Source: Geotalea sp. SG265
Lineage (GTDB): Bacteria; Desulfobacterota; Desulfuromonadia; Geobacterales; Geobacteraceae
Direction: 5' to 3'
DNA: 64,000 bases
NCBI RefSeq assembly: GCF_022808985.1
Contig: NZ_JAKZFT010000001.1
Coordinates: forward strand, 310,001-374,000
Positions 49,107 through 57,990 of this stretch are shown here, piece after piece (position 1 is the stretch's first letter; each line of letters opens with the position of its first letter). The notes under the pieces were generated by a model, which saw nothing but the letters and a program-made list of their open reading frames with translations, did not search any database and had not been told where the DNA came from. The position numbers and the translations under genes are program-made.

Positions 49107-49135
49107 ATACTATTTTATTTTAATATTTAATACAA
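49107..49135 (-). promoter_or_regulatory. Possible promoter of the rhodanese leader
   Basis: TTGTAT, 17 bases, TAGTAT on the minus strand within a very AT-rich stretch, about 20 bases before the outer helix of the leader. Confidence 0.5.
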
Positions 49136-49159
49136 GCGATATTTATATATTTTTTCATC

Positions 49160-49939
49160 TTATTTCACACTCAGCACGCCGTCCTTGAGAAAACTGTAAT
49201 TGCTGTAGCCGTTCTTCTCCAGGTAATACTGCAGCCATTCAACTTGCTTCCCCACAGCATCGAAGATGAGCAGATCGTTGTTTTTGAATTCTCCCTTCTC
49301 CAGGAGGCTCAGCAAGCGATCGGAGGGAATGTTCCGCAGTTTGGGAAACGGGGGGATGACCTTGCGCTGAAAGGGCTCCCGGATATCGACGACGACTGCT
49401 TTAGGCCCCTCGGCTTTCTTCTTGAACTCGCCCAAGGAGATTTTCTTTTTCGCCAGTGCCTCGCCAGAAATCAGCTTGTTCTTCGGAGCAGGAGTAACAC
49501 CCATCAAGGTCGTTTTTTCCGGATGCATCTTCACCCAGTCATGGATTCCCGCATCATATGCAAAGACGTTTTTGAACCCGGCCTGCATCGCCTGTTCGGC
49601 AGCCTCGTACGCCTTGGCGCAGCTGTGACCGTTGCAGTAAAAGACGGCCGGTTTGCCGTTTTCCTTGCTTCTGGCCTTTTCCAGGTCCTTGACGAAGGTG
49701 GCTTGGGCAATGGGTATGTGCAGGGCCTTATTGATGTGTATGACGCTGTATTCCAGGTCTGATCGCACATCGACAATCACCGCCTGGGCATAATCACGAT
49801 TCAGCGCTTCGGTCGTCACGTATTTCACCTTGGGAAACTTTGCCCGCAGGGGAAACCCCTCTTCGGCAAACGAGGCGGAAACGGAAACGAGAACACCCAG
49901 GGCGGCCACGGCCAGAACTCTCTTCAAAAATTTCTTCAT
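49160..49939 (-). CDS. Exported tandem rhodanese, paralogue
   Basis: A 259-aa periplasmic protein with signal peptide (SVSASFAEEG) and the same two-domain plan as the 47336-48115 gene: active-type loop YCNGHSCAKA (C102, C107) in the first domain, IFDAVGKQ (Asp227 instead of Cys) in the second. AAGGAG precedes the ATG. The pair appears to have arisen by duplication around the single-domain gene. It may shuttle sulfane sulfur or act as a redox protein in the periplasm; no substrate can be assigned. Confidence 0.88.
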   Translation of the reverse strand: MKKFLKRVLAVAALGVLVSVSASFAEEGFPLRAKFPKVKYVTTEALNRDYAQAVIVDVRSDLEYSVIHINKALHIPIAQATFVKDLEKARSKENGKPAVFYCNGHSCAKAYEAAEQAMQAGFKNVFAYDAGIHDWVKMHPEKTTLMGVTPAPKNKLISGEALAKKKISLGEFKKKAEGPKAVVVDIREPFQRKVIPPFPKLRNIPSDRLLSLLEKGEFKNNDLLIFDAVGKQVEWLQYYLEKNGYSNYSFLKDGVLSVK

Positions 49940-49969
49940 GATCTTCTCCTTACGAAAGATATACGTACT

Positions 49970-52024
49970 TCAGACCTGGCATGGAACCGGCACCGGCAGG
50001 GCTTCCTCAGCCGGAACGGCCTCAATCGGGGTATCATGCCGGACATTGAAGATGCTCACTTCCCTGCGCAGGCTCTCCATCTCATCACGCATCCCGCTGA
50101 TGAATGCCGCGATTTCGTTGACTTCACGTACTGTTTCGTTAGCCGTTCCCACCATGGCAGCAAGGGATTCTATGATTCTTTCGTTCAGCCGCTGCTGGTC
50201 TCCGGAGGCGGTGGCAATCTCTCCCGTCTTCTGGTTTGCAAAGTCAATATTGGTGGAGATGAGCCGGGCGCTTCCCGCTTGCTCTTCGGTAGCCTGCCGG
50301 GTCATCTCCATGGCATCCTTGATGGGGCTGATATTCTGCAGCAGGTATTCGGTGCTTTTCATCTGCTCTGCCGCCGCCCGATCCACCTCAAGGATACCCT
50401 TCCGTATCTGCTCCGTGGCGCCGACCACGAATTCCAGTCCAGTGGTTTGATCGAGTGAAGCATATTCTATGTTCTTGGCCATTTCCGAAGCACGCTGGGA
50501 AGCGGTGAGAATATCCGTAAGGACAAGGGAGGTCTTGTCGACGACGGTGGTGGCATCATTTATCATCACCACGGTCTCGGCAATGCCGGTAACGACCTCG
50601 CCGATCTCCCCATTGATATCGCTGACAATCCTCTCGATCTCCTTGGTGGAACCGGCAGTCTTGTCGGAAAGGGCTTTCATCTCGTTGGCGACAACAGCAA
50701 AACCTTTGCCCGCCTCCCCCGACTGGGAGGCGATGATCTGGGCATTGAGGCTCAATAGCCGGGTCATTTCGGTAACACCGACAATAACCTCGATGATGGT
50801 GGCGATATCCCGGGAACGGGCATTGAGCTTTTCAATGACTCCATTCAGCGAGGTCATGAATTCCCGTACCCCATTCATGCGGGTCGCCGCCTCGATGACC
50901 GCGCTCATTCCCTGCTCGGAAACGAGGGCCGTCGTCTGCTGGCTCAACTCCGCCGATTCCTTGACGAAAGTCTCCACTTCCTTCACCGATTTATAAACGG
51001 TGGAAACGGAATCGGAGGCATGGCCTACCGCCTGGGATACATCGCTGGACATGGCGGCAATCTGGCGCGCCGTCTGCGTCAACTGTGAGAGGGTCGAATA
51101 GGAATTCTGCAGGTTGCTGTTGAGGCTTACCGTATTGCCGGCTATCTCTTCGGAGGTGGCGCGCATCTCCAGCAAGGCGGAAACATTGTCGCTGGAGAGG
51201 GAAAGCAGTCTCTCCGTGGCGGTGACGATCTGCTTCTGGGAATCGGTGGCTTCCTTAACTGCCAGGGACACATCGTTGGTCAGGCAGTGCTCGTGGTCCA
51301 CATTGGTCTGGACCCTGTTGAAGATATCCTGCAACTGTTGCGCGGCCCGGGTGACGTTTGCAGAAATCCCGTCAATCTTCCTGATGGTGCCGGAGAGGTT
51401 TTCAGACAGGAAGCCCACCCCTTTGGCAATGCTGCCGATTTCATCTTCCTGCAGGACCGGTACCTGCACCAGCAGGTCACCCGCCGTGATCCTGTCGATG
51501 GCCCGGTTGATCTCCATGAGCGGGCGCTTCACCGCCACACTGAACAACCGTATCAAGACCAGCGCCAGGACTACGAGCAGAGTTCCCTGGTACAAGGGAA
51601 TGAGGAGGAGACTGCGTCTCATGCTTTGGTCGATGGTACCGGTGGTATATTCGATGGCCACTTTGCCGATGGTTTCCCCCATCAGCACAATGGGCTGGGC
51701 AAGCTTGAAGGCGCCTTTCCTGCTGCGCCCCTTTTCCTTGATGATCTTGCCTTCCTTGTCGTAAAACTGCATGGTGGCGATGTCCCGGTCCTTGAGCACC
51801 TCTTCAAGGTAGGCATCGATCAGGGTAAAGTTGTAATTGAGGATGGGCTCGGCGGTAATGCCGGCGGATTCACGGATAGTGCGCTGCATCCGTTCGTGGA
51901 GTGCCGAGGTCAGAATGGATCTGTTGTACTGCAGATAAAGGAAGGTCCCCAATCCCTGCCCGGCCACGAGGATGACCAGAAGCACGAGGATGAACTTGGC
52001 CGTAATGGAGTTTCTCAAGCTCAT
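49970..52024 (-). CDS. Methyl-accepting chemotaxis protein
   Basis: A 684-aa receptor. Helix TM1 (about 10-30), a periplasmic sensor domain (to about 145), TM2 (about 146-168), a HAMP domain (RPLMEINRAIDRITAGDLLVQVPV), then a long cytoplasmic coiled coil. The hairpin tip reads LLSLNAQIIASQSGEAGKGFAVVANEMKALSDKT; it keeps GKGFAVVA but departs from the usual ALNAAIEAARAGE. It ends in a Pro-rich tail. Ligand unknown. It probably signals through CheW/CheA in the usual way. Confidence 0.93.
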   Translation of the reverse strand: MSLRNSITAKFILVLLVILVAGQGLGTFLYLQYNRSILTSALHERMQRTIRESAGITAEPILNYNFTLIDAYLEEVLKDRDIATMQFYDKEGKIIKEKGRSRKGAFKLAQPIVLMGETIGKVAIEYTTGTIDQSMRRSLLLIPLYQGTLLVVLALVLIRLFSVAVKRPLMEINRAIDRITAGDLLVQVPVLQEDEIGSIAKGVGFLSENLSGTIRKIDGISANVTRAAQQLQDIFNRVQTNVDHEHCLTNDVSLAVKEATDSQKQIVTATERLLSLSSDNVSALLEMRATSEEIAGNTVSLNSNLQNSYSTLSQLTQTARQIAAMSSDVSQAVGHASDSVSTVYKSVKEVETFVKESAELSQQTTALVSEQGMSAVIEAATRMNGVREFMTSLNGVIEKLNARSRDIATIIEVIVGVTEMTRLLSLNAQIIASQSGEAGKGFAVVANEMKALSDKTAGSTKEIERIVSDINGEIGEVVTGIAETVVMINDATTVVDKTSLVLTDILTASQRASEMAKNIEYASLDQTTGLEFVVGATEQIRKGILEVDRAAAEQMKSTEYLLQNISPIKDAMEMTRQATEEQAGSARLISTNIDFANQKTGEIATASGDQQRLNERIIESLAAMVGTANETVREVNEIAAFISGMRDEMESLRREVSIFNVRHDTPIEAVPAEEALPVPVPCQV

Positions 52025-52111
52025 AGGAAAGTTGCCCTCTGTTGATGCGATTCGCCCTGGACAGCCTCAAGCCGCTGCAGTGCGAGGGATTAACCCACAC
52101 AATGAACTCAA

Positions 52112-52140
52112 GAATTATTTATTTCATGACGAACTGTCAA
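52112..52140 (-). promoter_or_regulatory. Promoter of the chemotaxis receptor gene
   Basis: TTGACA, 17 bases, TAATTC on the minus strand, about 90 bases upstream of the start. Confidence 0.6.
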
Positions 52141-52296
52141 GGAGATTATGCATATTAAATGATATTTAATCGTATTCTACAGTACTTTCTGAAGATAAAT
52201 ATATGTAGTTCTTACACTAACCGGTGTTAAAACTCCAATTCCCTTTACAAGCACATGGAGAACGATACAATCGAGAGGAAAGAAAGGGAGAGATTG

Positions 52297-52728
52297 ATGA
52301 CTCTGAACCAGCATCTTGCCATAACAGGCGTCGCAGCAGCGGCACTGCTTTCCTTCTGGTCAAAGATGGAAATCGCTCTGTTCTGTGTCGGCGGGATATT
52401 GATCGATGTGGACCATTATCTATGCTATATCCGACGCACCAGGCGCCTCAGCGTTGCCGGGATGTTCCGGTATTTCGAGGAGTTGTGGAAGATCGAGCAT
52501 GGCATTCCCTACTATGGTCTCTGTCTCTTCCATACCGTCGATTTTTTCCTGCTCGTCGCTCTCGCAGCGTTCTATTACCCCCTTCTCATACCGCTGTTGG
52601 CGGGGCTTTTGTTCCACTTTGCCGTTGATCTGTTCGATCTGCTTCGCAAAAAGATACCCTTCATCCGCGCCTACTTCCTCGTTGAGCACCTCATAAGGCG
52701 GCGACAGAAAGGATATCCGTTCTTTTAG
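52297..52728 (+). CDS. Small polytopic membrane protein, 143 aa
   Basis: A 143-aa protein with about four hydrophobic segments and conserved-looking acidic/His residues: LNQHLAITG near the start, GGILIDVDHYLCYIRR, FHTVDFFLLVALA and FHFAVDLFDLL. The D-x-DH and FHTxD patterns recall the YdjM/YfhO-like membrane hydrolase families, but assignment is tentative. The inner ATG has GGGAG 6 bases upstream. It shares an operon with the CoA-binding gene 17 bases downstream. Confidence 0.7.
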   Translation: MTLNQHLAITGVAAAALLSFWSKMEIALFCVGGILIDVDHYLCYIRRTRRLSVAGMFRYFEELWKIEHGIPYYGLCLFHTVDFFLLVALAAFYYPLLIPLLAGLLFHFAVDLFDLLRKKIPFIRAYFLVEHLIRRRQKGYPFF

Positions 52729-52745
52729 CAATGATGGGAGGAGTT

Positions 52746-53144
52746 ATGAGAAAGGAAATGGAGGAGTTCTTTAAAGCAGAGGCATTCGGGGTGGTCGGGG
52801 CATCAAGCGACCGCGGTAAATACGGCAACCGGGTGCTGCGTTGCTACCGGGAGCATCGCCTGCGCGCTATCCCGGTCAATCCCCGGGAAAAGGAGATCGA
52901 GGGAGAAGCATGCGTGGCATCGGTTGCGGAGTTGCCTCCCGAAGTGACCAGCATTTCGGTCATCACTCCGCCGGCAGTAACGGAGAAGGTTGTGGAAGAA
53001 GCAGCCGGCAAAGGGATCAGGAATATCTGGATGCAGCCGGGAGCAGAGAGCCAGGCCGCCATCGAATTGTGCCGAAAACGCGGCATCAACGTCATCGGCG
53101 ATGGCAGCTGCATCCTCATCACCCTTGGTTTCAGCGAACATTAG
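52746..53144 (+). CDS. CoA-binding domain protein (YccU-like)
   Basis: A 132-aa Rossmann-fold protein: FGVVGASSDRGKYGNRVLRCYREH is the CoA-binding loop, and IPVNPREKEIEGEACVASVAELP and IWMQPGAESQAAIELCRKRGINVIGDGSCIL match the YccU family. It probably binds CoA or a related nucleotide; no enzymatic role is established. AGGAG is close to the ATG. Confidence 0.9.
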   Translation: MRKEMEEFFKAEAFGVVGASSDRGKYGNRVLRCYREHRLRAIPVNPREKEIEGEACVASVAELPPEVTSISVITPPAVTEKVVEEAAGKGIRNIWMQPGAESQAAIELCRKRGINVIGDGSCILITLGFSEH

Positions 53145-53426
53145 CTGTAAGAGTAAATCCCTGCATCTCCTGCTGGAGCGATGCGGTATTCACCCCCATG
53201 GTGTTCCCCCCCCCTGTCCACGACCTTGGTTTCATCCAAAACCGTAGCGGTAGACGCCTGGATGCTCGCCACCATCTTACTGATGCGTAGACTGCCCCCT
53301 GCCTGCTCCCGGCACGCCTCACTGATGCACCAGCTGGACGCCAAGCACGATCAGCAAAAAGCTGAGCAGGGGAATGGACATGATCTTCAGCAAAATGGGC
53401 CAATTGCGATAGCGTTTGATTTTCAT
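53131..53426 (-). pseudogene. Relic of a chemotaxis receptor gene
   Basis: Frame 1 from an ATG at 53426 reads 35 residues, MKIKRYRNWPILLKIMSIPL followed by LSFLLIVLGVQLVHQ, then TGA at 53319: a typical MCP N terminus and TM1. About 35 bases later another frame reads LRISKMVASIQASTATVLDE-TKVVDRG, which fits the C-terminal helix of the MCP signalling domain. After a G9 run a third frame continues NTMGVNTASLQQEMQGFTL and ends at 53131. The sensor, HAMP and tip regions are missing. This looks like a large internal deletion plus frameshifts. Confidence 0.5.
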
Positions 53427-53624
53427 AATTTTTCCACTTTCCATCAGCAAAAGTAGTAGCCATAAAAGCAGCATACAAGGGGCGTATTGGCTTTATACAC
53501 ATCTTTATAACTCTGTTGACAAAAAAGTGGAGCGGCGACCGGAAAAAGAGAGCGCCTTGACAACGCACAGTCGATTGTTAGAGTTTATCAATATAATGTC
53601 AATCGCGGATAAAGAGAGGAAATA
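53427..53624. promoter_or_regulatory. Cold-shock gene upstream region with promoter
   Basis: TTGACA at 53557-53562, 16 bases, TAGAGT at 53579-53584 on the plus strand, about 40 bases before the csp start; a second TTGACA is at 53516. The predicted 5' untranslated region is short, unlike the long cspA leader of E. coli. No other gene is supported in this stretch. Confidence 0.5.
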
Positions 53625-53828
53625 ATGGAAAAGGGAACGGTAAAGTGGTTCAACGAAAGTAAAGGTTTCGGCTTCATTTCCAGGGAGAGCGGAGAGGATG
53701 TCTTCGTCCATTTTTCCGCCATTGTCGGCGAAGGATTCAAGACCCTCAGCGAAGGGGACTCTGTGACTTTCGACGTGGTCAAGGGGCCGAAGGGGCCACA
53801 GGCCGCCAATGTAAAGCGCGCCGGATGA
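53625..53828 (+). CDS. Cold-shock domain protein
   Basis: A 67-aa CspA-family single-stranded nucleic-acid-binding protein: [18 protein letters not shown] (RNP1) and DVFVHFSAI (RNP2) are intact. GAGAGGA precedes the ATG. It converges on the CvfB-like gene with 3 bases between stops. Confidence 0.97.
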   Translation: MEKGTVKWFNESKGFGFISRESGEDVFVHFSAIVGEGFKTLSEGDSVTFDVVKGPKGPQAANVKRAG

Positions 53829-53831
53829 CGA

Positions 53832-54683
53832 TCAGTCCTGGTGCGTCTTATCCCGGTCGCTTCTCATCTGAATGCCTTCCTCCTTGAGATCGATGTACCC
53901 CTCCTTGTAAAGGCCACCGATGGCTTTTTTGAAGGTCCTTTTACTCATCTTAAGCACGTCGGCGATGAGATCGGGAGAGCTCCTGTCGGTCAGCGGAAGA
54001 AAGCCACCTGTTGTGGCAAGGGTTTTGAGAATTCTCTCCCGGCTGAGATCGTGGCCGTGGGCGGGGCTTTTTTTCAAAGTCACATCGATCTTTCCGTCAT
54101 CCCTCACCTTTTTCACATAGCCTTTGAGCCGGCTGCCCAAGCCAGGCCTACCATACAGTTCGCTTTTGAACAAAAGCCCTGAATGCATGCCATTGATGAC
54201 GACCTTCGCCCCCAGATCTGTGAACTGATAGAGGATAAGGTCCACCTCGTCCCCCTGCTTCAATTGGATCCGCTCATTGTTCAGGAAGCGCTCGATGCGC
54301 GCCGAGGCCGATATTCTCCCGGAGCGATCCAGGTACACCCTGACCAGGCGCTTCTCCCCTTTCTTCATGGGAACTGGCTGCTCGGCAAAGGGGACAAGGA
54401 GGTCCTTGTCGAGTCCCCAGTCCAGAAAAGCACCGACCGCACCTGTTTCCTTGACGTTCAACAGGGCGAATTCCCCCACTTGAGCCCGCGCCTTCTTCGT
54501 TGTTGCCACCAGCCTGTCTTCCGAATCCAGGTAGATGAAAACCCGCAACCTGTCGCCAGGCTTCAAAGCTGACGGAACGTATTTACGCGGCAAGAGGATC
54601 TCGCCCTCTTCCGACAGGAGGTAGGCGCCCTGGGGGGTCAGCTTTTTTACCTCCAGCTCGTGGTATGTACCGATTTCTAGCAT
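53832..54683 (-). CDS. CvfB-like S1-domain RNA-binding protein
   Basis: A 283-aa protein of the CvfB/YitL family: several S1-like beta barrels (for example FALLNVKETGAVGAFLDWGLDKDLLVPF) followed by a C-terminal winged helix (LPLTDRSSPDLIADVLKMSKRTFKKAIGGLYKEG). CvfB is an RNA-binding regulator in Staphylococcus; the role here is unknown. Confidence 0.92.
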   Translation of the reverse strand: MLEIGTYHELEVKKLTPQGAYLLSEEGEILLPRKYVPSALKPGDRLRVFIYLDSEDRLVATTKKARAQVGEFALLNVKETGAVGAFLDWGLDKDLLVPFAEQPVPMKKGEKRLVRVYLDRSGRISASARIERFLNNERIQLKQGDEVDLILYQFTDLGAKVVINGMHSGLLFKSELYGRPGLGSRLKGYVKKVRDDGKIDVTLKKSPAHGHDLSRERILKTLATTGGFLPLTDRSSPDLIADVLKMSKRTFKKAIGGLYKEGYIDLKEEGIQMRSDRDKTHQD

Positions 54684-54706
54684 TACAACTCCTCACTTTT
54701 TATCAG

Positions 54707-55612
54707 TCACTTTCCTGAACTCTCTGCCAAAGCCTGACGAAGAGTATCATCATAGCCGGTCAGAGCCATTGGCAGCAGATCTCTGATCCTGTTATCCCTG
54801 CAGATTACCTCATTTTTCAGCCCTTCGATCAGCGGCATCGAGATGGAGGGTTTGACCGGTGTTATCAGCCCGACCCAGTAGGATGACAGGCGCGGGGTCA
54901 GGAGCGGGACCGGAATGATGGTCGTGAACCTCCCCCTGATCTTTGCGAAATGTTCCATCATTTCACGGTAGGTGAGCACTTCAGGCCCACCGATATCGAA
55001 GACCTCGCCGGCAGTCCGCTCATCCTTGAGACAGCCGACGAGATACCGGATTACATCAGCCACGGCTATGGGCTGGCACTTGGTGGAAACCCACCGCGGT
55101 GTTATCATGACCGGCAAACGTTCCACAAGATGGCGGATCATTTCATAAGACGCGCCACCGGATCCAATAATAACTGCAGCCCGGAGAATAGTCGTGCTGA
55201 ACCTGCCGCTTTTCAGGATATTGGCCACCTCCAGTCGGCTTGCCAGATGCTCGCTGAGCTTTGCTGCCACCTCCCCCAATCCGCCCAGATAAATCACCCG
55301 ACGTACACGGGCTCTGTCTGCCGCAACGGTAAAATTACCTGCGGCTGTTCTGTCCCGTTCTTCGAAACCAGCCCGTTTTCCTGCCATGGAATGGACAAGG
55401 TAGTAGGCCGTATCGACACCATTGACAACCGCAGGTATCGTAGCCGGTTGGAGCAGGTCGCCTTCCACCTGCTGGACAGTTTTAGGAAGCGTGTTGTTCC
55501 GATTTCTTACCAGGCATCGCACCCGGAAGCCGTCTTGTAGAAGTGCGTTTACCAGTCTGGCGCCGATAAATCCCGTTGCCCCGGTAACAAGGACCGTACT
55601 ATCCGGTTTCAT
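54707..55612 (-). CDS. NAD(P)-binding SDR/NmrA-like protein
   Basis: A 301-aa atypical short-chain dehydrogenase fold. VLVTGATGFIGARLVNALL is the dinucleotide loop, and AYYLVHSMAGKRAGFEERDRTAAGNF and VIYLGGLGE mark the YbjT/complex I NDUFA9-like group. The usual catalytic YxxxK is not evident, which is common in this subgroup. Function unknown. Confidence 0.87.
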   Translation of the reverse strand: MKPDSTVLVTGATGFIGARLVNALLQDGFRVRCLVRNRNNTLPKTVQQVEGDLLQPATIPAVVNGVDTAYYLVHSMAGKRAGFEERDRTAAGNFTVAADRARVRRVIYLGGLGEVAAKLSEHLASRLEVANILKSGRFSTTILRAAVIIGSGGASYEMIRHLVERLPVMITPRWVSTKCQPIAVADVIRYLVGCLKDERTAGEVFDIGGPEVLTYREMMEHFAKIRGRFTTIIPVPLLTPRLSSYWVGLITPVKPSISMPLIEGLKNEVICRDNRIRDLLPMALTGYDDTLRQALAESSGK

Positions 55613-55751
55613 GCTGCCTCCCGTTCCGTAGGGTGTTCATAGGCAGTGTTACACAGATTGGGGCAAAAGCAACCTGATGAAGCCCTCCCCGGAGAGCTGC
55701 AAAGACAACGAAGGCAGTCTGTGTTACATTAACACATAAAGGGGGAAGGAG

Positions 55752-56348
55752 ATGCCGCCGGCCGGGGATGAAAAACTGGAGGTATGGTCACAGCAGTTTC
55801 TGCTGTCGGACGCCTCGGTCTACTCAAGACAGTGGTTAAAGGTCCGGCACCTTCTGCCGTTGATAATGCCCGAAAACCTCCTTGACCTCTATCTGGACCA
55901 TATCAGGCGCTGTACTTTGTCTATCATCAGGCCGCTGCAGTTACAGGGAGAAGGGGTTCAGTTCCGACTGCTCAATACCAGCATCAGCCTCCTCAGTTTT
56001 TCAGCTCCCCAATGCTTGCATCAAGGGAATTCATACCAGGTCACCCTTTGCCTCAACGGTGGATTCCTCGTCCAGCCGGGGGAATGCGGGCGGGGCAGGT
56101 TTTCCCTGGGGACATGCAGTGACGGCGGCGATCTCATCATCAGCGTCGAACTCAGCGACTACTGTCCCCTTATTCTGGGGAGCAGCAGCCCTTCCAGGCT
56201 AAGAAAGGTCCTCTATCGGCTGACCCAAGCATATATTCACAAGGTTGTGACGATTAGATTCCTTGCCCGTCTCCATGCGCGCCTCACCGGTCGTAAGCTG
56301 CCGGTTAAGGTAAAAAAACAGGTCTCCGATCTGGGAGAAGAAATCTGA
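55752..56348 (+). CDS. Hypothetical protein, 198 aa, unrecognised
   Basis: A 198-aa soluble protein. The N-terminal half begins MPPAGDEKLEVWSQQF and continues with an amphipathic helix; the middle has beta-rich NSYQVTLCLNGGFLVQPGEC; the C-terminal 40 residues are strongly basic (RFLARLHARLTGRKLPVKVKK). No membrane helix or signal is seen. GGGGGA lies 6 bases before the ATG. It converges on the ABC-F gene. No family is recognised; the basic tail might bind nucleic acid or membrane. Confidence 0.65.
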   Translation: MPPAGDEKLEVWSQQFLLSDASVYSRQWLKVRHLLPLIMPENLLDLYLDHIRRCTLSIIRPLQLQGEGVQFRLLNTSISLLSFSAPQCLHQGNSYQVTLCLNGGFLVQPGECGRGRFSLGTCSDGGDLIISVELSDYCPLILGSSSPSRLRKVLYRLTQAYIHKVVTIRFLARLHARLTGRKLPVKVKKQVSDLGEEI

Positions 56349-56358
56349 GAGGTCCCCC

Positions 56359-57990
56359 TCAGGCAGCAGCATCAACCCGCGATTTGGCAAGATAATAGGA
56401 ATAATCCCCCTCATAGACCCGCATTTCGCCATGGTCTACCTCAAAGACCCGGTCCACCAGCAGCCGGAGAAAATGCCGGTCATGGCTCACCAGTACGACC
56501 GTGCCGGAGAAATTCTGCAATGCATCCAGCAGGATCTCCCGGGACCTGATATCCAGGTGGTTGGTCGGTTCGTCAAGGATCAGCAGGTTCACTGGCCTGG
56601 CCAGCAGAGTCGCCAGCACCACCCGGCTCTTCTCTCCCCCAGACAGGTTGCCGACCCGCTTATCCACCGCATCCCCCTGGAAAAGAAACGCGCCAAGCAG
56701 GTTACGGATGACGCCGATCGTAGCCAGCGGCATGGCATCCTGTAACGTCTCGAAAACCGTCTTTCTTGCATCGAGCAGTTCCATGGCATGCTGGCTGAAA
56801 TAGCCCACCTCCACGTTGGCCCCCAGGACGACGCTGCCGGTCGTAGCTTCGGTCTGACCCGCGAGGATCTTCAAGAAGGTCGATTTGCCGGCGCCGTTGA
56901 CGCCGACGACCGCTACCTTGTTCTGGCGGCGGATGATGCCGGAAACGCCGCCGAAAACCGACTTCTCGGCTCCGTCCGGAGTCAACCAGCATTTTCCTAA
57001 ACAGTCCATGGCCACGACGTCGTCACCGCTTCTCGGTGGATCATTGAACTGGAAGCGTACCGTTCTTTCCTCTGCAGGAATCTCGATCCGGTCGATCTTC
57101 TCCAGCTTCTTCACCCTCGATTGGACCTGGGCGGCATGGGAGGCCCGGGCGGCAAAGCGGGCAATGAATTCCTCTTCCTTGGCCAGCATCTCCTGCTGCC
57201 GCTTATGGCTTGCCAGGAGCTGCTCGTGGCGCACGGTGCGCTCCCGCTCATAAAAGTCGTAATTGCCCCCGTAGGTGGTGACGGTCTTGTTGGCCACCTC
57301 TACGATGCGGCTGACGATGCGGTTCATGAAATCCCGGTCGTGACTGGTCATGAGCAGGGCACCCTTGTATTCCGTTGCCAGCCATTCCTCCAGCCAGATG
57401 ATCGATTCCACATCAAGGTGGTTTGTGGGTTCGTCCAGAAGCAGCACGTCGGGATTCAGGGTCAGGATCTTCGCCAGGGCGATGCGCATTTTCCAGCCAC
57501 CGCTGAAGGACTCCACCGGATGGTTGAACCGGTCGGGACCGATCCCCAGTCCGGTTAACACCGCCTGGGCACGGGAATCCAGGTCGTAGCCCCCCTTGTG
57601 CTCGAATTCCTCCATGGCGGCACCGTACCGTTCCAGCAGCTCAGCCATGGCATCGTCCGCCATGGGGAGGCACATGGCCTCTTCCATCTTTTTCAGCTCG
57701 GCCGCCAACTGCACGGTATCCCCGGCACCGGACATGACCTCGGCCAGGACGGAACGCCCTGCCATGTCCCCCACATCCTGGGAAAAGTAGCCGACCACCG
57801 TGTTCTTTGACACGGTAATCTCGCCGGCATCCACCTCCTCTTCGCCGGTGATGATACGGAATATACTGGTCTTCCCTGCGCCGTTAGGGCCTACTAGGCC
57901 GGTGCGGCTGCCGGGCAGGATCTGAAAGGAAGCGTCGCGGAAAAGCAGTTGGGAGCCGTGCTGCTTGGTAATATTCGACAGGTGAATCAT
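56359..57990 (-). CDS. ABC-F family ribosomal ATPase
   Basis: A 543-aa protein with two ABC modules and no membrane domain. Walker A GPNGAGKTS and GVNGAGKST, signatures SFSGGWKMRIALAK and LSGGEKSRVVLATLL, and DEPTNHLD twice. The interdomain linker (about 235-310) is charged and helical. ABC-F proteins act on the ribosome (EttA/Uup/YbiT type); which subgroup is not decided. Confidence 0.94.
   Translation of the reverse strand: MIHLSNITKQHGSQLLFRDASFQILPGSRTGLVGPNGAGKTSIFRIITGEEEVDAGEITVSKNTVVGYFSQDVGDMAGRSVLAEVMSGAGDTVQLAAELKKMEEAMCLPMADDAMAELLERYGAAMEEFEHKGGYDLDSRAQAVLTGLGIGPDRFNHPVESFSGGWKMRIALAKILTLNPDVLLLDEPTNHLDVESIIWLEEWLATEYKGALLMTSHDRDFMNRIVSRIVEVANKTVTTYGGNYDFYERERTVRHEQLLASHKRQQEMLAKEEEFIARFAARASHAAQVQSRVKKLEKIDRIEIPAEERTVRFQFNDPPRSGDDVVAMDCLGKCWLTPDGAEKSVFGGVSGIIRRQNKVAVVGVNGAGKSTFLKILAGQTEATTGSVVLGANVEVGYFSQHAMELLDARKTVFETLQDAMPLATIGVIRNLLGAFLFQGDAVDKRVGNLSGGEKSRVVLATLLARPVNLLILDEPTNHLDIRSREILLDALQNFSGTVVLVSHDRHFLRLLVDRVFEVDHGEMRVYEGDYSYYLAKSRVDAAA

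Noticed and set aside
53131-53568. A 145-codon minus-strand ORF across the csp upstream region
   Set aside because: Only its last part reads like an MCP piece; the rest is non-coding in character and it opens inside the csp promoter region. It was described as a gene relic instead.
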